Assembly (NCBI GenBank): GCA_963695975.1
Contig: CAVOIB010000011.1
Coordinates: 62,001-126,000, forward strand
Source: JBBQVZ01 sp963695975
GTDB taxonomy: Bacteria > Actinomycetota > UBA4738 > HRBIN12
Direction of reading: 5' to 3'
DNA length: 64,000 bases
The stretch's first letter is position 1. Each line of letters opens with the position of its first letter. The notes beneath the pieces were generated by a model. It saw only the letters and a program-made list of their open reading frames with translations. It made no database searches and was not told the DNA's origin. Shown here in pieces: positions 34,953-43,036 of this stretch. The position numbers were made by a program, and so were the translations under genes.

Positions 34953-36419
34953 ATGTCGCCATCGAGACCGGGCCGAGAGACTTCATCGGATGTTGCAGCG
35001 TTCCTCGAGCGGTTCCCACCCTTCTGCGACCTCGAGCGTCATCACGTCGAAGATCTCGCTCAACGCATAGAGGTGGTCTCGTATCCGCCTGGCGCTGTCA
35101 TCCTCATGCAGGCGGGCGAGCCATCGGATCATCTCTTCGTGGTGCGATCCGGCATCGTCGACCTGTTCGATGAGGGCAGGGTGGTCGATCACCTGGGTGA
35201 AGGCGAGGTCATCGGCATATCGGTCCTCTCGGGTCTAGGTCCCGCTCTGTCCGCGCTGGCACGAGATACGACCGAGTGCTATCTGATCGACGCAGACGAG
35301 GCGCGCGAGGTGCTCGGCACCTCCGCGGGACTCGCGTTCCTCGGACGGAGCTTCGCTGGGTGGAAGAGACGCGATTCCGCCGAGCTCCACCGTCAGCGGG
35401 CGGGGGTCGACGACGCGCTCGAAGAGGAGATCGCTCGAGCGAGGAACAACGCCTCGGTCGCCACGGCTGCCGGCAGTCTCCCTTCGACGGTCCGTTCGCT
35501 GCTCGAAGAGGGCGTCGATCCGATCGACGTCGGCCACGTCGTGGGGATAACCATCGATCACCTCACGAGGAGACTCATCGAGCTCGCCATCGACGAGTTG
35601 GGCCAGCCGCCGACGACGTTCGCCTGGTTGGCACTGGGTAGTGCCGCCAGGCACGAGCAAGCCCTCCGCACAGACCAGGATCATGCGCTCGCCTATGGGT
35701 GCGACGATGCCGAGGCAGCGTCGGTGGATCCCTATTTCGACAGGCTCGCCCGGTCCGTAACCGATGGGCTCGAGGCGTGTGGCATCCCCCGATGTCGAGG
35801 TGGGGTGATGGCCGAGAACGCGGCATGGCGGCGAACGGTCGGCGGATGGCGTCACCGGTTCGGTGAATACGTCGCCGATCCCGAAGTCATGGGAACGCGG
35901 GTCGCCAGCATCGCGTTCGACTACCGGCGAGTCGTTGGCCCCGTCAACGTTGAGGTGGTGCTCGACCGCGTGATCAGAGGGGCAACGACCGACTCCGCCT
36001 TCATGCGGCGTCTCATGCGGATGGCGCTCGAGAACATGGCGCCCGTCGGCCGGTTCCGCGACATCGTCACGGATCGTGCCGGTACCGTTGACCTCAAGCA
36101 GAGCGGCATCACACTCATCACGAACCTCGCGCGTTTCTTCGCGATCGAGGCCGGGATCAGCGAGAACCGCACGGTGGAACGTCTGCGGGGTGCCGCTGCG
36201 GCCGGGGTGCTCTCGGATACTGAGTTCGACGACCTGCGGGAGGCGTTGCGAGTCCTCTGGAGGATCCGCCTCGAGCATCACGTCGATCTGATCGAACGCG
36301 GAGCGGAGCCAGATGACAACGTGGATCCGACGTCGCTCCGGCCCATCAGCAGACGAGCGTTGGGCGCCGCCCTCCACGTCGTGGCCGGCGCGCAAGAGCG
36401 GCTCGCCAGGCGAAGGTGA
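34953..36419 (+). CDS. Cyclic nucleotide-binding domain / DUF294 nucleotidyltransferase-like signalling protein
   Basis: A 488-residue protein starting at ATG 34953, with GGAGAAG just upstream. Residues about 8-120 form a cNMP-binding jelly-roll (FPPFCDLERHHVEDLAQRIE, GAVILMQAGEPSDHLFVVRSG, LGEGEVIGISVLSG). A DUF294 nucleotidyltransferase-like domain follows, with GSAARHEQALRTDQDHALAY, the metal-binding D-x-D pattern of the Pol-beta fold, and then DUF294_C. In related proteins CBS or cNMP domains precede this module. Two class III cyclases nearby could supply its ligand. Its target is unknown. Confidence 0.85.
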   Translation: MSPSRPGRETSSDVAAFLERFPPFCDLERHHVEDLAQRIEVVSYPPGAVILMQAGEPSDHLFVVRSGIVDLFDEGRVVDHLGEGEVIGISVLSGLGPALSALARDTTECYLIDADEAREVLGTSAGLAFLGRSFAGWKRRDSAELHRQRAGVDDALEEEIARARNNASVATAAGSLPSTVRSLLEEGVDPIDVGHVVGITIDHLTRRLIELAIDELGQPPTTFAWLALGSAARHEQALRTDQDHALAYGCDDAEAASVDPYFDRLARSVTDGLEACGIPRCRGGVMAENAAWRRTVGGWRHRFGEYVADPEVMGTRVASIAFDYRRVVGPVNVEVVLDRVIRGATTDSAFMRRLMRMALENMAPVGRFRDIVTDRAGTVDLKQSGITLITNLARFFAIEAGISENRTVERLRGAAAAGVLSDTEFDDLREALRVLWRIRLEHHVDLIERGAEPDDNVDPTSLRPISRRALGAALHVVAGAQERLARRR

Positions 36420-36471
36420 TCGCATATCAGCTGACTTCGCGTCGCGGCCCCTCGATCTGCCGGGCCGCGCT

Positions 36472-36972
36472 CTATGCGAAGATGCATCGAGGACCCGTGT
36501 CACCACGGTCCTCTCCGCCTGGACGAGCGTGCGCGTTATCGGTGGAGCGCGGAGGCGTGTGCCCGTCCGGGCACGACCCGCCTTCGCAGGAGTCGCTCCC
36601 CGAACCACCGCTCTCGGTGTTGTTCCCCGAGCCCCCATCGAGGGAGTCGTTGCCTGACGCGCCGGTCAGCTGGTCGTTACCCGAGTCGCCGAAGATCTTG
36701 TCTCGGCCGGATCCACCGCAGATCGTGTCTTGCCGCCGCGGCCGTGGATCACGTCGTTGCCACCGAGTGCAACGATCACGTCGTGGCCGGACGTCCCGTT
36801 GAGGACATCACTGCCCGACATGCCGACGATCGTGGCCAACTCCCCCTTGCACGTCGGAGCCCGAGTCCCCGGCCGCCGCCGCCACGCTCGGATGAGCCAG
36901 GAACACCGCGAGGAGCCCGCTCGTCGCGATGATCCCCCCACGAACCTTCCATCTTCCCCCCGTGCCCTTCAT
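36472..36972 (-). pseudogene. Secreted RTX-type calcium-binding repeat protein, broken by two single-base indels
   Basis: Start ATG 36972 follows GGGGAGG and gives a signal peptide (GIIATSGLLAVFLAHPSVAAAA). The protein then needs a frame change at the GGGG run complementary to 36867-36870 (one extra base) to reach CKGELATIVGMSGSDVLNGT and LGGNDVIHGRGG. A second change between 36729 and 36730 (one missing base) restores DTICGGSGRDKIFGDSGND and LTGASGNDSLDGGSG, ending at TAG 36472. Corrected, it is a secreted protein of about 165 residues with GGxGxD nonapeptides. It is either a young pseudogene or the product of sequence errors. Confidence 0.75.
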
Positions 36973-37206
36973 CTTCTACCTCCCCTTCCTGGGCCGTGGA
37001 TCCGTCCGCGGCTTCTGGAGGTCAAGCTAGGCGGGGCCGTGTAACGACCCTTCCAACCTGGGGTTATGGGACGGCAAGAGTCGTTTGGATACGAATCATC
37101 TCTTACCGGCGCGCCTGGCTACTCGGCCCGAAACGGTCTCGCCGCTCACGGAGGAGCACGAAATGCCCGGCAGCGGCCGATCGCGGCTGGCGCACCCAGA
37201 ACAGGT
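36973..37206. other. Intergenic stretch without recognised content
   Basis: 234 bases between the broken RTX gene and the small paralogue at 37.2 kb. Open frames exist on both strands but none shows a recognisable protein, and no tRNA, box or hairpin stands out. The promoter of the RTX gene would lie at its left end. Confidence 0.4.
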
Positions 37207-37431
37207 TCAGGATGGCCCGGAGGGCCCATCGTCGAACGCGCGCTGCTCCTCGATCGCTCCGTTCCGTCCCAGGATCAGGACCTCGCTCGGCGTGTCCTCC
37301 TGAGCGCGTTGCACCGCCACCGCTACGGCGTGGGTCCGACTGGGGAGGCTCGCGATCTCGACGTCGTCGAGGCGCACGATCCAAACACCCAGTCGCTCCA
37401 TGACCCAATACGTCTGCCGCGCCATCGGCAC
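37207..37431 (-). CDS. Small DUF2188-like protein, paralogue of the 34.6 kb gene
   Basis: A 74-residue protein: VWIVRLDDVEIASLPSRTHA, then an Ala-rich helix (AVAVAVQRAQ), then SEVLILGRNGAIEEQRAF. The last block aligns with VVLIFGQNGSVEERRSF of the 34571-34837 protein, and the first with HWVVRVEGEDIEIP, so the two are diverged copies. Starts at GTG 37431 or ATG 37425. Function unknown. The two copies are on opposite strands 2.4 kb apart, flanking the DUF294 gene and the RTX remnant. Confidence 0.55.
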   Translation of the reverse strand: MPMARQTYWVMERLGVWIVRLDDVEIASLPSRTHAVAVAVQRAQEDTPSEVLILGRNGAIEEQRAFDDGPSGPS

Positions 37432-37575
37432 GCGTCATCATCGCATCGCGCGGGCGATCGTGCTCATTCAGCTTCGGACAGGTCGTCCAACGAGTAGATC
37501 ATGTCGTCTGCTATCTCGCGCGGACCCAGTGGACACAATTGACATCCGGCGAGCTGACTCGCAGCCTGCCCGGTG
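37432..37575. other. Short gap without recognised content
   Basis: 144 bases between the small paralogue and the cupredoxin remnant. No credible gene or signal was found. Confidence 0.3.
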
Positions 37576-37941
37576 CTACTGCACGACGAACGTGCCATTC
37601 ATCGGGCCTGGTGTATCTCACTGAGGAAGAAAGACGTTCCCGCTGAGAGTGCTTTGACCTCTAACGTCTTCGACCCGGGCCGCTGAAAAGAGCGGACACG
37701 AAGTACGTCTTGGTCCACCCGTCGTGAAGGCGTAGATCTCGAAGCTGTGAGGGATCCGGTCTTCGTTGTCGAACCGGATCCTCAAAGGCTGATCTGCCGA
37801 AACGGCTGAAACTTCGAGGACGCGAACCACCGCGAGGTCCCATCGAGGTCTGGGAGGCAGCCCGAGCCATCTTGGAGGTTCTGCAAGGACATCGTCCGCC
37901 TCCACGAGGATGCGCGAGCGGTCCGCCGCTACAGTGGGCAC
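37576..37941 (-). pseudogene. Cupredoxin (plastocyanin-like) gene fragmented by several frameshifts
   Basis: One frame gives SADQPLRIRFDNEDRIPHSF and EIYAFTTG, the first copper-histidine region of cupredoxins. A second frame continues TKTYFVSALFSGPGR. A third gives KTLEVKALSAGTSFFLSEIH, and the first frame resumes with PGPMNGTFVVQ before TAG 37576. Together these match the xFDNED-PH...FFxCxIHPxMNGTF pattern, with the Cys codon itself disturbed. There is no signal peptide, and the 5' end abuts the divergent cyclase gene. At least three indels are needed, so this is a decayed gene. Confidence 0.7.
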
Positions 37942-37942
37942 C

Positions 37943-39142
37943 GTGGAGCGATACGACGTGGCCGAGGCAGCTCAGCGAGCCGGCATCAGCGCTGATGAGC
38001 TCGGCGATCTAGTCGACCTGGGGATCATCGTGCCCGACACCCAGGGCCGATTCACGGCAGGCCACGTGCGGAGGGTCGGGCTGGTCGAGAGCCTCACCGC
38101 GGCTGGCATCTCACCGGATGGCCTAGGCGCTGCAATCCGAAGTGGACAAGTCTCGCTCGACTTCCTCGACGAACCTGTCTTCGAGCGTTTCTCGTCACTC
38201 AGCGGCGTCACGTTCGCGCGGTTCGCCGAGCGGACCGGCGCGCCGGTCCAGTTGCTGATGGTCATCCGCGAGGCGGCCGGCTCGCCCGCGCCGCTCCCCG
38301 AGGACTGGATCCGTGAGGAGGAACTCCCCTACGCTGAGTTCATCGAAGCCCAGGTCGAGGCGGGGTTCAGCTCGGCCGCCACCGAGCAACTGTTGCGTGT
38401 CCAGGGTGACGGCCTGCGCCGCATGGCTGAAACGGAGACGGCCTGGTGGAAGGCGGAGGTGATAGTGCCGGCCGCCCAGGCGGGGAAGCGACCCGACGAG
38501 ATACTCGCCGACGACTCCGCCCACCGGATGAGCGTGCTTGCCGAGAAGGCACTGCTGGGGATGTACCACCTCCAGCAGAAGCAGGCCTGGACCGCCACCA
38601 TCATCGAGGGTCTCGAGATGCAGTTGGCGGCGGCCGGATTGCACAGCCGCCTCGCACATCCTCCGGCGATGTGTTTCCTCGACATCACTGGCTACACCCG
38701 CCTCACTCAGGAGCGGGGCGACGTGGCGGCGGCTGAGCTCGCGACCACGCTGGCGAGGTTGGTGGAGCGCGCATCCCTGCGCCACGGCGGCCGACCGGTC
38801 AAGTGGCTCGGCGACGGAGTCATGTTCCACTTCAAGGATCCCGGCCCGGGCGTCGTGGCCGCTCTCGAGATGGCGGCTGGCGTGTCCGATGCCGGGCTTC
38901 CACCCGCGCACGTCGGCCTCCACGCTGGCCCGGTGATCTTCCAGGAGGGTGACTACTACGGCCAGACGGTGAACGTCGCGTCGAGGATCGCCGACTACGC
39001 GCGACCGGGCGAGGTACTCGTTAGCCAGGAGGTGGTCGACGCCTCCATCGGGGCGGACGTCGCCTTCCGGGAGATAGGCCCGGTCGAGCTCAAAGGTGTG
39101 GCTGGCGCCATGCGTCTGCACGCGGCCTCGGGGCCCGGCTGA
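37943..39142 (+). CDS. Class III nucleotide cyclase with N-terminal MerR-like domain
   Basis: A protein of about 399 residues starting at GTG 37943 (or ATG 37910). Residues 1-60 resemble a MerR-type winged helix: YDVAEAAQRAGISADELGDL, GIIVPDTQGRFTAGHVRRVG, LVESLTAAG. A helical middle (about 100-230) follows. The C-terminal cyclase domain has the metal aspartates in FLDITGYTRLTQERGD and WLGDGVMFHF, the preceding lysine (PVKWLGDG), and the transition-state Asn/Arg in GQTVNVASRIADYA. All core catalytic residues are present. Product (cAMP or cGMP) and the regulatory input are unknown. Confidence 0.85.
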   Translation: MERYDVAEAAQRAGISADELGDLVDLGIIVPDTQGRFTAGHVRRVGLVESLTAAGISPDGLGAAIRSGQVSLDFLDEPVFERFSSLSGVTFARFAERTGAPVQLLMVIREAAGSPAPLPEDWIREEELPYAEFIEAQVEAGFSSAATEQLLRVQGDGLRRMAETETAWWKAEVIVPAAQAGKRPDEILADDSAHRMSVLAEKALLGMYHLQQKQAWTATIIEGLEMQLAAAGLHSRLAHPPAMCFLDITGYTRLTQERGDVAAAELATTLARLVERASLRHGGRPVKWLGDGVMFHFKDPGPGVVAALEMAAGVSDAGLPPAHVGLHAGPVIFQEGDYYGQTVNVASRIADYARPGEVLVSQEVVDASIGADVAFREIGPVELKGVAGAMRLHAASGPG

Positions 39143-39235
39143 ATCGCGGCGCCGTCGACGGAGAGAAGATGCCGACGCGGGTGTGGTGTTTCCTTCGGGC
39201 GCCCAGATCGATCTACGTGTGATGGAGTTTGGCCT

Positions 39236-40081
39236 ATGAAACTCCTGTCGATCTTCGTGGTCGCTGCCATGGCGGTGGTCGCAGCATCGTGCGGGTCGGG
39301 CACCCCGCCCGACGGGAGCCCCACGGCGGCGGCGCCCACCCAGACGTCCTCCTCGGCGAACGCGGACACGATGTCGTTCGAGGTGTGGTTCGACCTCGGC
39401 GAGTACCTGTTCGTGACGCGGCGGACGGAAGCATCGACCCCGCGCGTCGGGACCGCGGCCGTGGAGGCGCTCCTCGCCGGCCCCTCCGCGGAAGAGCAGG
39501 CCGCAGGCATCGGCACCTCCATCCCCGGGGGCACCGAGCTCCTCGGCCTGTCGATCTCGGGCGGGATCGCCACGGCGAACCTCAACACCGCGTTCGGCTC
39601 CGGCGGCGGGTCGCTCTCGATGTTCACCCGCCTCGCCCAGCTCACGTACACGCTGATGCAGTTCCCCGCCGTGCACGGCGTGGATCTGGAGATCGAGGGC
39701 GAGCCGGTCACCGTGTTCGGGACCGAAGGTATCGTCCTCGACCAGCCGATGACACGCGCCTCCTACGCCGACCGCCTCCCGCCGATCCTGGTGCGAAGCC
39801 CACTGATCGGCCAAGACGTCACGAGCCCGATCCGCGTCGCCGGCACCGCCAACGTGTTCGAGGCCGTCGTGAGCATCACGCTCCTCGATGCGAACGGCAA
39901 CGAGCTCGTGTCGACGACCACGATGGCGACGTGCGGCACCGGGTGCCGGGGCGCATACGCGAAGGCGGTGCCGTACACGATCGCTCAGACCCAGACGGGC
40001 ACGGTGCGCGTCTATGAGGTCAGTGCGAAGAACGGCACGCCGACCAACGTCGTGGAGATCCCGGTCACCCTGACCACGTGA
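39236..40081 (+). CDS. Lipoprotein with GerMN (sporulation/spore germination) and Gmad2 domains
   Basis: A 281-residue lipoprotein with a type II signal peptide (LLSIFVVAAMAVVAASC, lipobox AASC, Cys about residue 19). GerMN-like domain: YLFVTRRTEASTPRVGTAAVEALLAGPSAEEQ (in part) and SISGGIATANLNTAFGSGGG. C-terminal Ig-like Gmad2 domain: ILVRSPLIGQDVTSPIRVAGTANVFEA and VVEIPVTL. These domains occur outside spore formers, usually as cell-surface proteins of unknown role. It stands alone on the plus strand. Confidence 0.88.
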   Translation: MKLLSIFVVAAMAVVAASCGSGTPPDGSPTAAAPTQTSSSANADTMSFEVWFDLGEYLFVTRRTEASTPRVGTAAVEALLAGPSAEEQAAGIGTSIPGGTELLGLSISGGIATANLNTAFGSGGGSLSMFTRLAQLTYTLMQFPAVHGVDLEIEGEPVTVFGTEGIVLDQPMTRASYADRLPPILVRSPLIGQDVTSPIRVAGTANVFEAVVSITLLDANGNELVSTTTMATCGTGCRGAYAKAVPYTIAQTQTGTVRVYEVSAKNGTPTNVVEIPVTLTT

Positions 40082-40167
40082 CCGGCCATCGCGTGATTCC
40101 GCGACATATCAGGAGCTCGCAAGCCTGCCCGAGCAACGGGTCCCTAGTAGATCGGAAGAAGGCCCTT

Positions 40168-40326
40168 ATGCGTTCGGCTGCTGTTGACTTCCTCAAGAGA
40201 CGCGGGGTTCCCTTCGTCGAGGACAACGAGGGGAATCTTGTTGATCCGCTCTCTCATCCTTCGATGCAGCAAGGGTTCGTCGAGGGAGCGCTTTCGGCAT
40301 TCGATCAGGTGAGAAGCCAGCTCTAA
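40168..40326 (+). CDS. Small hypothetical protein (52 residues)
   Basis: Start ATG 40168 is preceded by GGAAGAAGG at a good distance. The product begins MRSAAVDFLKRRGVPFVEDN and contains EGNLVDPLSHPSMQQGF and EGALSAFDQVRSQL. It is soluble and looks like a compact helix-hairpin-helix protein. The frame is open upstream to 40078 but without a ribosome site. I do not recognise a family. Confidence 0.45.
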   Translation: MRSAAVDFLKRRGVPFVEDNEGNLVDPLSHPSMQQGFVEGALSAFDQVRSQL

Positions 40327-40425
40327 GCGAGCGGGCTAGCCCACCTGTACCACTTTCCGCCCCCGCCCCTTCCTATCCGTAATGCCCCTTGAGCGCCGAT
40401 CGAACGTCAACGATAGGCTCCGCGC

Positions 40426-41442
40426 GTGACTGCTACGACGGATGAGAGCGACGCCATCGAACGATCTGAGGAGCTTCGCTCTATCACGCTTAGGTACCTC
40501 TCAGCGATCGACCGGGGGGATGTCGAGACGATCGTCGCTCGCCACTCACGGATGGCGGGTCTTGCCAACATCGATACCATCGGCCCCCCCATTCGGGGCC
40601 GAGATCGCATCGCTCGATACCTCGAAGTAGATTTCGAGACCTTCGGCAGCTTCCCTGTCCCCGACCCCGAGGTCGAGGCGTGGTCCGCAGCGACTTGGGG
40701 GTGGTCGTTCGCGTTTGCGGAGGTCGGCGAGGACCTGCATCAGATGCTGCGCATCTCGCTCGTCTTTCAGCTCGAGCAGGACGATTGGAAGATCGTGCAC
40801 TCGCACTTTTCGATTGGAGCGACAGACGATTCCGGGGCGTGGGGAACTCCTTTCGATCAAGCGACGTGGGACCTCATCGACAAGTTCCTCAGCGAGGAGA
40901 CCCCCGACCTCTCTGGAACGACAGCTGCGGACGGAACGGTCACGCTCGTCCTGACAGACATCGAGGGCTCGACGGCGCTGAACTTATCGTTCGGCGACAA
41001 GGCTTGGCTTGAGGTCCTCCATGCACACAATGAAGCGGTCACATCGGTGACCCTCGAGCATGGCGGGACGGTCGTAAAAGGTCTCGGCGACGGCTTCATG
41101 CTCGCTTTCCCGTCAGCCCGGCTAGCGTTGCTTGGAGGCGTCGCCATCCAGGAGCGGATCGCCGAAACGTTTAGCGATCCTGGTTCGCCAATCCGGGTAC
41201 GGATCGGGATCCACACGGGCGAGACTACTCGCGAGGCCGACGATCTCTTCGGGCACGCAGTCAACTACGCGGCGCGGGTTGCCAGCGCCGCTGCCGGCGG
41301 GGAGGTCTTAGCCTCCTCCCTCACGCATGACCTGGTGATCGGTACCGGCGAGTTCGTGTTCAACACTCCGCGCGAAACGGAACTGAAGGGGATCAACGGG
41401 GCTCAGCTCCTCTATCCCCTTGCGCGACCCGGTAACGCCTGA
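40426..41442 (+). CDS. Class III nucleotide cyclase with N-terminal SnoaL-like domain
   Basis: A 338-residue protein. Residues 10-140 form a SnoaL/NTF2-like domain (RSITLRYLSAIDRGDVETIV, IRGRDRIARYLE, LVFQLEQDDWKIVHSHFS). The cyclase domain follows, with LVLTDIEGSTALNLSFGDKA, GTVVKGLGDGFMLAFPSARL and LFGHAVNYAARVASAAAGGE, which hold both metal aspartates, the lysine and the Asn/Arg pair. Start GTG 40426. NTF2-like domains can bind small ligands, so ligand-controlled cyclase activity is plausible. It is the second cyclase within 3.5 kb. Confidence 0.85.
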   Translation: MTATTDESDAIERSEELRSITLRYLSAIDRGDVETIVARHSRMAGLANIDTIGPPIRGRDRIARYLEVDFETFGSFPVPDPEVEAWSAATWGWSFAFAEVGEDLHQMLRISLVFQLEQDDWKIVHSHFSIGATDDSGAWGTPFDQATWDLIDKFLSEETPDLSGTTAADGTVTLVLTDIEGSTALNLSFGDKAWLEVLHAHNEAVTSVTLEHGGTVVKGLGDGFMLAFPSARLALLGGVAIQERIAETFSDPGSPIRVRIGIHTGETTREADDLFGHAVNYAARVASAAAGGEVLASSLTHDLVIGTGEFVFNTPRETELKGINGAQLLYPLARPGNA

Positions 41443-41783
41443 CCGCTGACGCCTGACCCGTTAGCACACTTGATGCGAAGATTCATGAGAGGACCTTTCT
41501 GCTGTACCACTTACTGACCTCCGCCGTTGCCGCGCTCAAGGCCGCGGCAGCGGCTGAGAAGGTTGCAGAGGCGTCGGAAGAGGATGAAGAGAAACCGGAG
41601 CCTCGTTAACAGGCGTCCCAAACCTCGCGGCGCATCTGGAGGTTGTCAGACGCTTCCGCCAACGCCTCGGCCGGCAAGGAGCCCGCGAGAACGGCGACGT
41701 TCCCTTTCCAGGTATAGGCAGCGAAGCGACGCTGTGGTGGGGCAGTGTTCGGGAATGTCCCCTGAGCGGACTGGGCCACTGGG
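41443..41783 (-). pseudogene. Probable gene remnant between the cyclase and the reductase gene
   Basis: The 341-base gap contains a minus-strand segment ending at 41606 that reads like real protein (RRFAAYTWKGNVAVLAGSLP, then AEALAEASDNLQ), resembling the C-terminus of anti-sigma or extracytoplasmic proteins. It has no credible start and no upstream partner, so it appears to be a truncated end. The plus-strand frames here are low-complexity and not supported. Confidence 0.35.
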
Positions 41784-42350
41784 TTAGCGATGCCGGCGGT
41801 ACTGCAGCTCGACGATCCCGCTGCTGGAGGCGGTGCTGGAGACCAGGTCGAGTCGGTAGGACTTGGGGACGCCGTCGAACAGCCGAGTGCCCTCGCCCGC
41901 AACGTAGGGGAACAAGCTCACCTGGAGCTCGTCGATCAGGTCGAGCCGCATGAGCGACCGCCAGAGGCTGACGCCGCCCCAGACCACGATGTGGCCGTCG
42001 TCGGCTCTCCTGAGCTTGTCGATCTCCTCTGCCGTGTCACCGGCGGCGATGGTGGTGTTGGCCCACTCGGCCGTCTTCAGGGTCCGAGAGAAGACGACCT
42101 TGCGCCCGGCGTTCAGGATGTCGGCGAACGGATGGTCGGTGGCCGTCGTCGTCATGGCCCCGGCGATGGCCTCGTAGGCGGTGCGGCCCATGATGTGCGC
42201 GTACGCGCTCTGTAGGAAGTCGAGTTGCGCCGGGTCGTCGGGCTCACGGTTCTCGGGCAGGTCGAAGCAGAACTTCCAAAACTCGGTGCCCTCGTCGGTG
42301 AGAAGGCCGTCGAGCGAGTAGTTGAACACCGTCGCTATCAGCTTCCGCAT
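41784..42350 (-). CDS. Dihydrofolate reductase-family protein (RibD C-terminal domain)
   Basis: A 188-residue protein starting MRKLIATVFNYSLDGLLTDE. AYAHIMGRTAYEAIAGAM and FADILNAGRKVVFSRTLKTAEW precede GHIVVWGGVSLWRSLMRLDL and IDELQVSLFPYVAGEGTRLF, the standard order of RibD-C/YyaP reductases that use NADPH. The substrate is unknown. ATG 42350 is preferred to 42359. A second, degraded member of the same superfamily lies just upstream at 42.6-42.9 kb. Confidence 0.88.
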   Translation of the reverse strand: MRKLIATVFNYSLDGLLTDEGTEFWKFCFDLPENREPDDPAQLDFLQSAYAHIMGRTAYEAIAGAMTTTATDHPFADILNAGRKVVFSRTLKTAEWANTTIAAGDTAEEIDKLRRADDGHIVVWGGVSLWRSLMRLDLIDELQVSLFPYVAGEGTRLFDGVPKSYRLDLVSSTASSSGIVELQYRRHR

Positions 42351-42554
42351 GATCAGCACTCCATGGTCTCGGGTCGCCTGGGAACGTGCTTCGCCTCCAC
42401 ATGTGGTGCCGCCTGGCGGCGGTAGCGACAGCTTAGATCGGCAAGAGAGCCTCTCGGCAGCTAGCCCATGTCCGATAGGGGATATGAGGAGACTTCGGGG
42501 AATGGCACTCGAGGTTCGGGCATGTCACCTGGAGAGAGGTGGGGGGGCGGTGGT

Positions 42555-42916
42555 CTACGACGTGTGCACGGGATAGCGCACATGCGTGACACCCCACACC
42601 GGTGACGACCGTCGGATCCCCGAGGACGACCGGTGTGTCCGCGAGATGGTCGAACAGCCGCACTCCTGCGCCTAGCAACACGGCAGCCAGGCGTCCAGGC
42701 ACTGCTGGACCGTTTGGGCGCCGTGCACTCCAACAGACTTCGGGCCGGCAGCCGATCTCGCTCGAGCAACGGCGCTCTCGATGCCCGTCGGTGACGAACT
42801 GGACCGTCGAGCCTGCCGTGTCCAGCCGTCGGGCACGTCGTGGGTGACGACGAAAGCGGGCACATCCCACGCGGAGAAGCGGCGGACGCGTCGATGACGA
42901 ACGACACTGTACCCAC
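42555..42916 (-). pseudogene. Degraded dihydrofolate reductase-family gene
   Basis: Pieces of one protein occur in rotating frames on the minus strand: MGTVSFVIDASAA at the 5' end; VPAFVVTHDVPDGWTRQ; GSTVQFVTDG; IESAVARARSAAGPKSVGVH and GAQTVQQCLDAWLP; then LAAVLLGAGVRLFDHLADTP and VVLGDPTVVTG; finally GVGVTHVRYPVHTS before TAG 42555. This matches the RibD-C family in order, but at least four frame changes are needed and about 50 residues after the start are missing. It is a clear pseudogene of a different subfamily from the intact neighbour. Confidence 0.8.
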
Positions 42917-43036
42917 GAAGGCAAGCGTAGTCGCCGCGCCGTGCGCGAGCGTTCGGCTATGTGCCTTGGTGGGAGGATGGTCTGTTCGACCGGCCTTATC
43001 GGAAGAGCTCGCCGCCCCCTTGACCGGCCAAGCTCC

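Noticed and set aside
40149..40159. AGATCGGAAGA, identical to the first 11 bases of a common sequencing adapter
   Set aside because: The match stops after 11 bases, and the surrounding sequence continues into a plausible ribosome site and small gene. Chance is more likely than adapter contamination.
41503..41610. Ala/Glu-rich short plus-strand peptide after the second cyclase (AVAALKAAAAAEKVAEASEE)
   Set aside because: No start codon follows the in-frame upstream stop except a weak CTG, and the sequence is low-complexity. Not enough support for a gene.
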